A stretch of DNA of 64,000 nt, from NCBI RefSeq assembly GCF_007680605.1, contig NZ_VEIO01000006.1, forward strand, positions 103,695 to 167,694, written 5' to 3'. Of this stretch, positions 25,419 to 34,802 are shown one piece after another. A program made the translations under genes and the position numbers. The notes under the pieces were generated by a model. It had not been told where the DNA came from. It was given only the letters and a program-made list of their open reading frames with translations, and made no database searches. The stretch comes from Paenibacillus xylanexedens. Lineage in GTDB: Bacteria; Bacillota; Bacilli; Paenibacillales; Paenibacillaceae. Positions within the stretch are counted from its first letter, which is position 1, and every line of letters begins with the position of its first letter.

Positions 25419-28400
25419 ATGAATCGTACTGATTTAACGACTGTACGTCACACGATAAAGTTGAACGGAACATGGCATTTCCAATTAGCTGAACAGAGTG
25501 GAGAACGAAGAGAACGAGGAGAACGAGGGAATGCTGGGCCAATTAATCCTCCGCACAGGGATGATGTCTTGTGGAATACGATTCAAGTTCCGGGGTCATG
25601 GGAAGAGCAAGGATACGGGGAAGCGCCGGAGTACGCCAGAATCGACACATGGACCAAAATCCGGGAGTATGAGGGGGCAGCATGGTATGCGCAGGACATT
25701 TATATTCCCTCTGATCCACAGAACGGACACTATGTATTCAGACTTAAAGGTGTACGTTGGACATCAAGGCTGTGGTTCAATGGGAACGAAGCGGGAGAAC
25801 GAGATAGTCTGCTGACGGAACAGACGTGGGATGTGACCCCTTGGGTAAGGGCAGGAGAAATCAACCGTGTCGAGATTCGGGTCGATAACACGATGAAGCT
25901 TCCTCTCGCGGGCAGTCACATTCATTCATTACATACAGCTACGGCTTGGGGAGGTATTACAGGAGGAGCCTATTTGGAGAGACAACCCATGCAGCGGGTA
26001 CATACGGTGCGTATTGAACCCGATCCTGCTAACGGAAGGATAGCAGTTCGGTATACGGTTAATAATCCGGCTGCAGACTCAGTCGCACCGTTGCAGCTTC
26101 TAATTGATATCCAGCATCCGGATGGATCATGGCTTAAGCGAGAGTGTTTTGATATCGATTGTACTGGGAACAGTGCAAACACTGGAAGTGATGATGATTC
26201 CTTGAATAGCAGTGTTGAGAAGGGCTGGGTTACGGGGGGATGCCAGATTGCATTGGACTCCGAGAAAGCGATTGCCATGTGGAGTGATGAGAGGCCCCTC
26301 TTATATCGGGCGGTAGTCCAATTGCAGGCAGGCGAACAGAAGCTTGACCAGGAGGAGCAGCGGTTTGGCATGCGTTCTTTTGCATCCAAGGGTAAACAAC
26401 TTGTCCTGAACGGAACACCAGTGTTTCTGCGCGGGTATGTGGACTGTTGTATCTTTCCACTTACGGGATATCCCGTTTGGGATGCACAGTACTATGTGAA
26501 GCAATTTCGCATAGCCAAGTCATACGGCTTCAACCATGTTCGTTTACACGGGTGGAGTCCACCGGAACCATTCTGGGAAGCCGCCGATGAAGAGGGCATG
26601 CTTGTACAGGCAGAGCTTCCTCATTGGTCACGTTTTTTTGAACAGCGGGATATGCCTGCTCCAGTTGAAATACGGACGTATCTGACACAGGAGCTGGATC
26701 GGTTGCTGGAAGCATTGCATCGCCATCCTTCCTTTGTCCTGTTCTCCCTCGGCAATGAGTTAATTGGCGCAAACGGGCATCCTGAACTGAATGCGCTTAT
26801 TTCAAGAGCAAGAGATACAGATCCGTCGAGACTATATACGGATAACACAGGATTTGGACAACTTCCAGCTCAAGGCAGAGAGACCGATTATTTTATTCAA
26901 TCATTCAACTGGCATCCCCCGCTGGAATCTGTATTGGCGGCGGTACCCGACACTACGCTGGATTATCATGCGGTTACACGGCTTGCATCACATCCGGTGA
27001 TCGGGCATGAACATGCGCAATTTACGATGTATGTACGTCCGCAGGAACGAGAGAAGTATACAGGTGTCCTTCGTCCTACGTGGTTAGATCCTGTCGAAGA
27101 GTCGCTTACACGTAAAGGCATGATTGCAAAGCTGGAACAATATCAGCAGGCAACGGGCATCCATCTGATGCGATCCCTTAAAGAAGCGATGGAGCGAGTA
27201 AGACGTACGCCAGATGCTGCGGGCATCCAGCTGCTGGATATCCGTGATTTCCCGGGACAGGGACACGCCACCACGGGTTTTCTGGATGTCTTTTGGGAAG
27301 ATAAAGGGATAACCACACCGAATGAAGTGAAGCAATTCAACGCTGAGGTGGTCATCCTTCTTGGCTCCAGAGAGCGGACATACTATGCTGGAGAACCGAT
27401 CGAAATCGAAGTACGTGTATCCCACTTTGGCAAAAGGGTGTTGAAAAATGCTTCCATTCACTGGAGAATGGTTACGGTTACGGACGAACGGAAGCTTGCT
27501 GAAGGAGAATGGAGCTACGGAGATATGCCGTGCGGTGCGGTAACATCTCTCGGGAGTATTATGGTTAACTCGCCGGCCGAAGGTGTAGTTGCGTTTCGAG
27601 TGGAGGCTGAGCTACGTTGCGACCATGTGAATGATCCGTTGCATTCCGGTAATGCGGAGCATTCCACCGTTTACTCTTCCCATCGTTTAGCAACCGTTAC
27701 GATAGCCCGGAATCAGTGGCATGGTTGGTCTTTCCCACAGATGAAGATGCAAAACGAACGTCATGGAGAGATGAAGCGCATCTGGAATACGGTAAAGGAA
27801 CTACAGCCCTTATTGGCTGATTCTTATCATGATGCTGTAGATCATGTGAATGGCTTCCGATGGTTAAAGGAAAATCAGCATGACCTGTTGATCGTGAAGT
27901 CGTTAACATCCAATGTACTGGATCTTCTCTTGAATGGTGCAAGAGTTTGGCTTATGCCGGGTGCAACGGATCTGTATGATCCAGTGGAAACGAAGTACCT
28001 GCCAGTGTTCTGGAATTATCTCATGTTTGCCACCCAGCCGGGGGCTACGATGGGCATGTATATGGAGAAAGAAATGGCTCTTCTCGGAGCTTTTCCGCAG
28101 GATGGAGCTTCGGATTGGCATTGGTATCATCTTGTGAATGGTACGCCGGCCATATGCCTGGATACCATGCAGGGGGCTACACCGCTGATCGAGGTGGTAG
28201 ATCATTTCCACCGAGCGAAACGGCTGGCTTATGCTTTTGAGGCCAGAGCGGGGAAAGGGAGTATCCTGGTATCCTCTTTTCCTTTTACCGATACAGCCTT
28301 GATGAAGCGTCCGGAAGCTGCGTTTCTTTTTCAAGAGATGTTGTCTTATGCCCGCGGAGAGCAGTTTCATCCGGAAAGCTCCGTTACAGCCGCCGAGTTG

Positions 28401-28442
28401 CTGGGGGGATTCAAACTTCAACCTATTCAATTCACATTGTGA
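25419..28442 (+). CDS. Glycoside hydrolase family 2 enzyme
   Basis: 1007 residues. It begins with a GH2 sugar-binding jelly roll (LNGTWHFQL, VPGSWEEQGYG, WFNGNEAG), then an immunoglobulin-like domain, then the TIM barrel with acid/base Glu447 in FSLGNELIG and a likely nucleophile Glu531 in VIGHEHAQF, 84 residues later as expected for GH2. About 400 C-terminal residues form further beta domains. No signal peptide, so it should be cytosolic and act on imported oligosaccharides. Substrate (beta-galactoside, -mannoside or -glucuronide) is not readable. Starts at 25398 or 25419 are both possible; neither has an ideal ribosome site. Confidence 0.9.
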   Translation: MNRTDLTTVRHTIKLNGTWHFQLAEQSGERRERGERGNAGPINPPHRDDVLWNTIQVPGSWEEQGYGEAPEYARIDTWTKIREYEGAAWYAQDIYIPSDPQNGHYVFRLKGVRWTSRLWFNGNEAGERDSLLTEQTWDVTPWVRAGEINRVEIRVDNTMKLPLAGSHIHSLHTATAWGGITGGAYLERQPMQRVHTVRIEPDPANGRIAVRYTVNNPAADSVAPLQLLIDIQHPDGSWLKRECFDIDCTGNSANTGSDDDSLNSSVEKGWVTGGCQIALDSEKAIAMWSDERPLLYRAVVQLQAGEQKLDQEEQRFGMRSFASKGKQLVLNGTPVFLRGYVDCCIFPLTGYPVWDAQYYVKQFRIAKSYGFNHVRLHGWSPPEPFWEAADEEGMLVQAELPHWSRFFEQRDMPAPVEIRTYLTQELDRLLEALHRHPSFVLFSLGNELIGANGHPELNALISRARDTDPSRLYTDNTGFGQLPAQGRETDYFIQSFNWHPPLESVLAAVPDTTLDYHAVTRLASHPVIGHEHAQFTMYVRPQEREKYTGVLRPTWLDPVEESLTRKGMIAKLEQYQQATGIHLMRSLKEAMERVRRTPDAAGIQLLDIRDFPGQGHATTGFLDVFWEDKGITTPNEVKQFNAEVVILLGSRERTYYAGEPIEIEVRVSHFGKRVLKNASIHWRMVTVTDERKLAEGEWSYGDMPCGAVTSLGSIMVNSPAEGVVAFRVEAELRCDHVNDPLHSGNAEHSTVYSSHRLATVTIARNQWHGWSFPQMKMQNERHGEMKRIWNTVKELQPLLADSYHDAVDHVNGFRWLKENQHDLLIVKSLTSNVLDLLLNGARVWLMPGATDLYDPVETKYLPVFWNYLMFATQPGATMGMYMEKEMALLGAFPQDGASDWHWYHLVNGTPAICLDTMQGATPLIEVVDHFHRAKRLAYAFEARAGKGSILVSSFPFTDTALMKRPEAAFLFQEMLSYARGEQFHPESSVTAAELLGGFKLQPIQFTL

Positions 28443-28463
28443 TAAGGCACGAATCAAGACACT

Positions 28464-28491
28464 AAAGGGACCTGACCAGGTCTCTTTTTTT
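28464..28491 (+). terminator. Rho-independent terminator after GH2
   Basis: AAAGGGACCTG pairs with CAGGTCTCTTT, followed by T-run. Confidence 0.85.
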
Positions 28492-28507
28492 GATGTATGA
28501 AATGTGA

Positions 28508-28535
28508 AGTAAACGGTTTCCGAAAAACGTTTTCG
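28508..28535. promoter_or_regulatory. Two adjacent cre/LacI-like operators before the permease operon
   Basis: AGTAAACGGTTTCC (28508-28521) and the palindromic GAAAAACGTTTTCG (28522-28535) lie directly next to each other, just after the GH2 terminator. Confidence 0.5.
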
Positions 28536-28684
28536 CATTTTAGTTAAAAAAGTTATTTTTTACTTCATATAGATTTTATAACACTAATAAGTATTTAATA
28601 TCACTAATTTTAACGGATAAATGTCTGATTTTAGAGGGGGATATCTAATTTCTATATGATTTTCTCTAAAATCCAGATGGTATT

Positions 28685-28700
28685 TTGAAAACGCTCTATA
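28685..28700. promoter_or_regulatory. cre-like site before the permease operon
   Basis: TTGAAAACGCTCTATA resembles TGAAAACGCTTWCA, 42 bases before the first permease start. Confidence 0.45.
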
Positions 28701-28741
28701 GATTATGATTATTTTATAAAAACAGAGGAGGGGGAACGGAG

Positions 28742-29725
28742 ATGGAAACGCTAACAAAAAAATCCGCTTCCGCGAAAAGAGGCAGTGACTCCCAGCCGCC
28801 ATTGAAGCCAAGGCGTAACGGAGTTTGGGACAGAATGAAACAGCAGAAGTATCTTTATCTTATGTCATTGCCATTCGTCGCTTGGGTTTTTGTATTTAAC
28901 TATCTTCCGCTGTGGGGATGGACGATGGCTTTTCAAAACTATAAACCGGCCAGGTCGTTCGGTGAACAGGACTGGGTTGGTTTTAAACACTTTGTAGAAT
29001 TGTTCAGTGATGACAGGTTCTATCTGGTGCTTCGAAATACACTTGCGATGAGTTTGATGGGACTGGTTGTCGGTTTTATCGTGCCGATTTTCTTCGCGAT
29101 CCTCCTGAACGAAATGAAAGGCATGTTCTTCAAACGGGCTGTACAGACCGTATCGTACCTGCCTCACTTTGTATCCTGGGTCGTTGTCGCGGGGATTATT
29201 ACCAAGATGCTGTCCACGGATGGAGGCATTATCAATGACCTGCTCATCGGTCTCAATATTATTGATCAGCCCATTCAGTTTATGGCCAAAGGCAATCTGT
29301 TCTGGTACATTGTAACCGCTTCAGATATGTGGAAGGAAACGGGCTGGAATGCGATCATCTATCTGGCGGCCATCACCGGTATTGACCAGGAACTGTATGA
29401 AGCATCCCGTGTAGACGGTGCAAACCGTTTTAGACAGATGTGGCATATTACACTGCCAGGTATCCGGACGACGATCTCCGTATTGTTCATCATGTCCATC
29501 GGACATCTGATCAGCATCGGTTTTGAGAAACAATTTTTGCTACAGAACAGTCTGGTCCTGGATTACTCGGAAGTCCTTGATCTCTACGCACTCAATTACG
29601 GTTTGAATATGGGCCGATTCTCGTACGGTACAGCGATAGGTATCTTCAACTCTGTTGTCAGTATCATCCTGTTGTTTACGGCCAACGGTTTGTTCAAAAA
29701 ATTCACCAAAGAAAGCATCATGTAG
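28742..29725 (+). CDS. Sugar ABC transporter permease, LplB/YteP type
   Basis: 327 residues with a basic N-terminus and six hydrophobic helices. The EAA loop is EASRVDGANRFRQMWHITLPGI. This family (CUT1, LplB-like) imports complex or acidic oligosaccharides such as rhamnogalacturonan or xylan fragments. GAGGAGGGGG upstream of ATG. It pairs with the next gene (15-base gap). No ATPase is in the cluster, as is usual for Firmicutes that share MsmX. Confidence 0.93.
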   Translation: METLTKKSASAKRGSDSQPPLKPRRNGVWDRMKQQKYLYLMSLPFVAWVFVFNYLPLWGWTMAFQNYKPARSFGEQDWVGFKHFVELFSDDRFYLVLRNTLAMSLMGLVVGFIVPIFFAILLNEMKGMFFKRAVQTVSYLPHFVSWVVVAGIITKMLSTDGGIINDLLIGLNIIDQPIQFMAKGNLFWYIVTASDMWKETGWNAIIYLAAITGIDQELYEASRVDGANRFRQMWHITLPGIRTTISVLFIMSIGHLISIGFEKQFLLQNSLVLDYSEVLDLYALNYGLNMGRFSYGTAIGIFNSVVSIILLFTANGLFKKFTKESIM

Positions 29726-29740
29726 GGAGGGGGAGACATT

Positions 29741-30643
29741 ATGGCGAACAAAACATTCAATGCCACACGGGGCGATAAAGTGTTCGATATATTCAATATC
29801 CTCGCGATGACCATGGTGCTGATTGTAACACTCTATCCATTCCTTAACGTACTGGCGATCTCACTGAACAACTCAGCGGATACGGTACGCGGCGGAATTT
29901 ACTTATGGCCTCGTGAATTTACATTACAGAACTATCAGACGATCTTCCAGTATGAAGGTCTGCTCCAGGGCTTAAAAATCTCCATTATGCGTACGCTCGT
30001 GGGCACACTGCTTGGACTAATCAGTTCATCCATGATTGCCTTTACGCTAAGCAGACCTGACTTCGGTCTTCGGAAGTTTGTATCTACAACACTGGCGCTG
30101 ACGATGTATTTCTCGGGTGGTCTGATTCCGGTATACATCCTGATGCGTGACCTGAACCTGATCGGTACATTCTGGGTATACGTATTGCCTGGCATGATCA
30201 GTGCCTGGAACGTATTTATCATCCGTTCATTCATTGACGGCTTGCCCTATGCCTTGCAGGAATCAGCCAAGCTGGACGGTGCGAATGATTTTAAAATCTA
30301 TTACAGCATTATTTTGCCGCTCTGTAAGCCGGTACTCGCAACGATTGCTTTGTTCCTGGCAGTAGGTCAGTGGAATGCGTGGTTCGATACGTACCTGTAT
30401 AACGGCTCAAAAGCACATCTGACGACGTTGCAATACGAGTTGATGAAAGTACTGCAAAGTACACAACAAGGTTCGGGAGCCGGACGGAATGCGAATGATA
30501 TGGCACAGCAAATGACGCAAATCTCTCCAGAGTCGATCAAAATGGCGATTACGATCGTCGTTACCGTACCAATTCTGATTGTATATCCATTCCTGCAAAA
30601 GTATTTTGTTGGCGGGATGACGCTTGGAGCCGTAAAGGCTTAG
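29741..30643 (+). CDS. Sugar ABC transporter permease, LplC/YtcP type
   Basis: 300 residues, six hydrophobic helices, EAA loop ESAKLDGANDFKIYYSIILPL. It is the second half of the heterodimeric permease. GAGGGGGAG precedes the ATG. The stop codon is also the first base triplet of a 21-bp tandem repeat that runs to 30698. Confidence 0.93.
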   Translation: MANKTFNATRGDKVFDIFNILAMTMVLIVTLYPFLNVLAISLNNSADTVRGGIYLWPREFTLQNYQTIFQYEGLLQGLKISIMRTLVGTLLGLISSSMIAFTLSRPDFGLRKFVSTTLALTMYFSGGLIPVYILMRDLNLIGTFWVYVLPGMISAWNVFIIRSFIDGLPYALQESAKLDGANDFKIYYSIILPLCKPVLATIALFLAVGQWNAWFDTYLYNGSKAHLTTLQYELMKVLQSTQQGSGAGRNANDMAQQMTQISPESIKMAITIVVTVPILIVYPFLQKYFVGGMTLGAVKA

Positions 30644-30698
30644 ACCTGTAATCTCGTAGCATAGACCTGTAATCTCGTAGCATAGACCTGTAATCTCA
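30641..30698. repeat. 21-bp tandem repeat starting at the permease stop codon
   Basis: TAGACCTGTAATCTCGTAGCA-type units begin at 30641, 30662 and 30683; two are complete and identical and the third is cut after 15-16 bases. They lie between permease and first binding-protein gene. Confidence 0.9.
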
Positions 30699-30886
30699 TG
30701 TGAAGACTGGCTTAATAATGGATCGTACACCTATAATAAAGTACTTATACAAGAAGCTCTGAATATCCGAACTGCTGCCGTACGGCATGATTTACAGCTA
30801 CGGCGGCAGAGGATGTTCATGAAGCTATAGAGAGGAACAGAACAGTTCCGTATAAGACAGACGTATGAATAGGGAGGATTACCATT

Positions 30887-32566
30887 ATGTCCAGTTTCAA
30901 AATGAAGGTCGCACTGGCGCCTGTTCTGGCTTTACTTTTGCTCACAGCCTGTGATGGAGGCGTTGGCGGTAAAACGTCACTTACGAATAAAAGCGGAGCG
31001 CCATCTCCACTTACGTTCGATTTTTTCAGTGTTGATCCGAGTCCGAACTGGAATGGCATGAAGGATGAAGTGGGCAAGGTCATTACAGCCAAAACAGGCA
31101 TCATCCTGAACGGTGAATTTGCCGTTAGCGGGGGACAGGATAGAATATCCCTGATGGCAGCAAGTCGAGACTATCCAGATATCGTTTCCCCGAAAGGGGA
31201 ACTCAGCAAGCTGGTTGATGCTGGAGCGATGCTCGACCTGACAGACCTGATTGAACAACACGCTCCCAACCTGAAAAAGCTATATGGTAATTCCATGAAT
31301 CGGTTGAAATACAGCAACGAGGATCAGTCTATTTATGTATTGCCGACGTATTATGCGGTGGACCAGAAGTATTTTGATGCCGGCGGGGGATTCGGTATTC
31401 AGCATCGTGTGCTCAAAGAGCTGGGATACCCCAAGGTTCGTACGCTTCAGGATTATGAAAATGTATTGCGAGTTTACAGCGAGAAACACCCCATGACGGA
31501 TGGTCAGCCGACCATTCCGTTAACGCTGGATGCTGATAATTGGAGAATCATGATCACCGTTACGAATCCTGCGTTTCTGGCGACAGGCGCGCCGGATGAC
31601 GGCGAATACTACATTGATCCAGTCACCTATGAAGCGAAGTTACATTATAAGCGCCCAGAGGAGAAGGAGTACTTCCGCTGGTTGAACCATATGTACAACG
31701 AAGGTTTGTTAGATCAGGAAAGCTTTGTACAAAAATCAGATCAGTATAAATCCAAGATTGCGAGTGGACGCGTGCTGGGTCTCATTGATCAGGATTGGGG
31801 ATATGCCGACGCTGAGGACGCATTGAAATCGGCGGGCAAAGCGGAGGCAACCTATTCCCATTTTCCGGTGACGTTGTCCGAAGACATGAAGGATCATTCT
31901 TTTCAAGACACGGGATTTGTATCGGGCTGGGGAATAGGCATAACGACTTCAAACCCTGATCCGGTGCGCACCATCCAGTTTTTTGATTATTTGGCTTCTG
32001 AAGAAGGTCAGATCTTGATGAACTGGGGCATACAAGGCAAGCACTACGAAATCAAGGATGGCAAACGTGTAATTCCTGCAGAAGTCCAGGATCAAAAAAC
32101 AAACCATGCTTCTGCTTTCCAGAGAGAGTCTGGCATTGGACTATATAAAAATATGTCTGGACGTTACGGGGATGGTGTAAAAGACTCGACTGATAATTAT
32201 TATACGACGAATTTCCCTGAACAAATTCAGGCTTCATATACCCAGGCAGAGACAGAGACCCTACGGGCATATGGTGCATCCACTTGGAAGGACCTGTTTC
32301 CCAAGGAAGAAGCATTCCCGGTTAAACCTTGGGGAGCAGCTTATAACATGCCTACACCAGGGGACTCGGATTATAATGTCATTTTCCAGAAAACACAGGA
32401 TATTATTCGCAAACGGATTCCCGAAGTTGTCTTAAGTTCGACGGATCAATTTGATGCCATCTATGATGGCTTGATCGCTGAACTAAACCAGGCGGGAGCA
32501 GAAAAAATGGAAAAACAATATACGGTTTTAATTCAAAATCGCGTTCGTTTGTGGAACGCTGATTAG
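30887..32566 (+). CDS. Solute-binding lipoprotein 1, LplA type
   Basis: 559 residues with a lipobox LLTAC at residue 19-23, so anchored outside the membrane. It is a large family-1 binding protein of the LplA type feeding the LplB/LplC permease. The core shares long stretches with the two downstream paralogues (TNPAF, GEYYIDP, LHYKRPEEKEYFRWLN, YKSKIASGRVLGLIDQ) but it is the most diverged of the three (QHRVLKELGYPK and ADAEDALKS regions differ). GGGAGGATT upstream. It follows the permeases by 243 bases containing the 21-bp repeats and TATAAT at 30732. Confidence 0.93.
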   Translation: MSSFKMKVALAPVLALLLLTACDGGVGGKTSLTNKSGAPSPLTFDFFSVDPSPNWNGMKDEVGKVITAKTGIILNGEFAVSGGQDRISLMAASRDYPDIVSPKGELSKLVDAGAMLDLTDLIEQHAPNLKKLYGNSMNRLKYSNEDQSIYVLPTYYAVDQKYFDAGGGFGIQHRVLKELGYPKVRTLQDYENVLRVYSEKHPMTDGQPTIPLTLDADNWRIMITVTNPAFLATGAPDDGEYYIDPVTYEAKLHYKRPEEKEYFRWLNHMYNEGLLDQESFVQKSDQYKSKIASGRVLGLIDQDWGYADAEDALKSAGKAEATYSHFPVTLSEDMKDHSFQDTGFVSGWGIGITTSNPDPVRTIQFFDYLASEEGQILMNWGIQGKHYEIKDGKRVIPAEVQDQKTNHASAFQRESGIGLYKNMSGRYGDGVKDSTDNYYTTNFPEQIQASYTQAETETLRAYGASTWKDLFPKEEAFPVKPWGAAYNMPTPGDSDYNVIFQKTQDIIRKRIPEVVLSSTDQFDAIYDGLIAELNQAGAEKMEKQYTVLIQNRVRLWNAD

Positions 32567-32603
32567 TGTTGGGATAGTACAGACTTGTCCACTTGAAAAA
32601 TAG

Positions 32604-32632
32604 AACAAAACCCGGAATATCGGGTTTGTTTT
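32604..32632 (+). terminator. Rho-independent terminator after binding protein 1
   Basis: AACAAAACCCG pairs with CGGGTTTGTT, followed by T. Confidence 0.85.
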
Positions 32633-32637
32633 ATACA

Positions 32638-32664
32638 GAAAACGTTTTAGTGAAACCGTTTTAG
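32638..32664. promoter_or_regulatory. Paired LacI/cre-like sites upstream of binding protein 2
   Basis: GAAAACGTTTTAG (32638-32650) and TGAAACCGTTTTAG (32651-32664) directly abut each other and precede the promoter at 32682. Confidence 0.5.
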
Positions 32665-32681
32665 TTTTGTTAAATTAGCTA

Positions 32682-32710
32682 TTGACAAGGATTTTTTTAA
32701 CGATTATGAT
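32682..32710 (+). promoter_or_regulatory. Promoter for binding protein 2
   Basis: TTGACA (32682-32687), 17-base spacer, TATGAT (32705-32710). Confidence 0.75.
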
Positions 32711-32715
32711 TCAAC

Positions 32716-32731
32716 TGTGAAAGCACTTACA
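32716..32731. promoter_or_regulatory. cre site at the transcription start of binding protein 2
   Basis: TGTGAAAGCACTTACA overlaps the predicted +1 six bases after the -10 box, a position typical of CcpA repression. Another like site, GGTAAGCGCTTTTA, is at 32842-32855. Confidence 0.65.
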
Positions 32732-32962
32732 ATTACTTGTACACTTTTGATAATCTCTCAAGTTAGCACTAAATTGTATGACTGGGAAGTTATCAGAGCT
32801 TGGTTAGGTCAGAATCGCATCCCTTATCGTTTTAGGAAATAGGTAAGCGCTTTTAATGTTACTGCATCTGAGAAATACATTCGATTCACCCGGATATGGT
32901 ATGAGCAGGCGTGTCCTGTTGTACAAATACACAGCTTCATTTTATCCAAAGGGGGATTATAC

Positions 32963-34663
32963 ATGAAGGGCAGAACACCAAAAACATTTGCAATGCTTTT
33001 GTTAGCGAGCGCTCTTGCGATCACAGCAGGATGCGGAACTAGCGGAGGAAAATCAGCTGAAGAAAAACCGGTGGATACGGGGGATACAACCACGCCAATC
33101 ACCTTTACATTCTTCGGAGCCGATGCCAGTCCGAACTGGAATAACATGAAGGATGCTGTTGGGCAAGAGATCACGAAGGCAACCGGTGTTACGCTTGAAG
33201 CAGAGTTTGACGTGAATAATGGCGGAGACCAGAAGATTCCGCTGATGGCTGCTAGTGGAGATTACCCTGATATTATCTATCCTAAAGGAAACCTGTCGAA
33301 GCTGGTGGATGCAGGTGCAATGCTTGATCTAACCGACCTGATTGAGGAACATGCGCCTAACTTGAAGAAAATCTATGGTGACCAGATGAACCGTCTGAAA
33401 TATAGCACGGAAGATCAGGCGATCTATACGATTCCAACGAATATGGGTGTAGGTAACGTAGCATTTGACGCTACGGGTGGATTCGAGATTCAGCAGAAAG
33501 TATTAAAAGAGCTGGGTTATCCCGAAGTGAAAACACTTGAAGATTATGAAAATGTGCTCCGCACGTATTATGAGAAACATCCAACCATTGATGGGCAACC
33601 TACCATTCCGCTGACGCTGAATGCCGATGACTGGAAGATTATGATTACGGTTACAAACCCGGCTTTCCAGGCAACAGGAGCACCAGACGATGGTGAGTAT
33701 TATATTGATCCGGAGACATATGAAGCAAAGCTGCACTATAAACGTCCGGAGGAGAAAGAATATTTCCGCTGGCTGAACAAAATGTACAACGAAGGTCTCT
33801 TGGACAAAGATACGTTTGTTCAGAAGGACGACCAGTATAAATCCAAAATCGCCAGTGGCCGCGTTCTCGGTTTGATTGACCAGGAGTGGAACTATGGCGA
33901 AGCTGAGAATGCGCTCAAATCCAAAAACAATGGCGAGAGCACATATGCCCACTTCTCCGTTTCCCTGAACAAAGACATCGTAGATCATACGTTCCAGCCA
34001 ACCGGCTTTGACGGTTACGGTATCGGTATTACAACGTCTGCGAAAGATCCTGTTCGTATCATCAAGTTTATGGATTGGCTTGCTTCTGACGAAGGCCAGG
34101 TGCTCCGGTACTGGGGTGTTGAGAACCAACACTACAAAGTCGAGAATGGAAAACGCATCGTACCAGATGATGTGCAGGATCGTAAAACGAACGATAACTC
34201 CGCATTCACGAAAGAGTCTGGAGTCGGAATGTATAACATCTTTAGTGCCAGATATGGGGATGGTATGAAAGATTCCACAGATAACTACTACACAACGAAC
34301 TTCCCTGAACAGATTCAGGCTGGATATACAGCAGCGGAGAAAGAAACGTTGAAAGCGTATGGCATCACAACATGGAAAGATTTCTTCCCATCTGAGGATA
34401 AGTTGAAACTGAAGGATTGGGGTGCAGCATATAACATGCCGGTGCCTTCCGATACCGAATACAACGTTACTTTCCAAAAAACACAGGATATCATCCGCAA
34501 ACGTATTCCGGAAGCGATTTTGGCGAAGCCGGATCAATTTGACAGTCTCTATGACGGGTTGCTGGCCGAACTGGATAAAGCAGGCGCGGTAGAGATGGAA
34601 AAACAGTACACCGAATGGATCAAGGATCGTGTATCCCTGTGGACTGGTAAAGATGTGAAATAA
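32963..34663 (+). CDS. Solute-binding lipoprotein 2, LplA type
   Basis: 566 residues; signal peptide with lipobox ITAGC. Nearly identical over long stretches to binding protein 3, including VKTLEDYENVL, NADDWKIMITVTNPAFQATG and the C-terminus RVSLWTGKDVK, so the two arose by a recent tandem duplication. It has its own promoter and cre site. GGGGGA precedes the ATG. It would deliver an oligosaccharide to the LplB/LplC pair; differences from protein 3 are scattered rather than focused in one region. Confidence 0.94.
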   Translation: MKGRTPKTFAMLLLASALAITAGCGTSGGKSAEEKPVDTGDTTTPITFTFFGADASPNWNNMKDAVGQEITKATGVTLEAEFDVNNGGDQKIPLMAASGDYPDIIYPKGNLSKLVDAGAMLDLTDLIEEHAPNLKKIYGDQMNRLKYSTEDQAIYTIPTNMGVGNVAFDATGGFEIQQKVLKELGYPEVKTLEDYENVLRTYYEKHPTIDGQPTIPLTLNADDWKIMITVTNPAFQATGAPDDGEYYIDPETYEAKLHYKRPEEKEYFRWLNKMYNEGLLDKDTFVQKDDQYKSKIASGRVLGLIDQEWNYGEAENALKSKNNGESTYAHFSVSLNKDIVDHTFQPTGFDGYGIGITTSAKDPVRIIKFMDWLASDEGQVLRYWGVENQHYKVENGKRIVPDDVQDRKTNDNSAFTKESGVGMYNIFSARYGDGMKDSTDNYYTTNFPEQIQAGYTAAEKETLKAYGITTWKDFFPSEDKLKLKDWGAAYNMPVPSDTEYNVTFQKTQDIIRKRIPEAILAKPDQFDSLYDGLLAELDKAGAVEMEKQYTEWIKDRVSLWTGKDVK

Positions 34664-34802
34664 GTGTTCAGCATGATCAATGCATTGAAGGGAATTGTAA
34701 TTATATTTTTCAGGATCAAGCTTGGCTCAAATAAGATGCGGTATTCACAGGCACCAAGCCTGTTATACAGATAAAACCTTCATAAATAGGGGAGATAGAC
34801 AA

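Noticed and set aside
33503..34537. Long minus-strand frame (344 codons) inside binding protein 2
   Set aside because: Antisense of a clear lipoprotein gene; a similar shadow appears in binding protein 3 because the two genes are paralogues.
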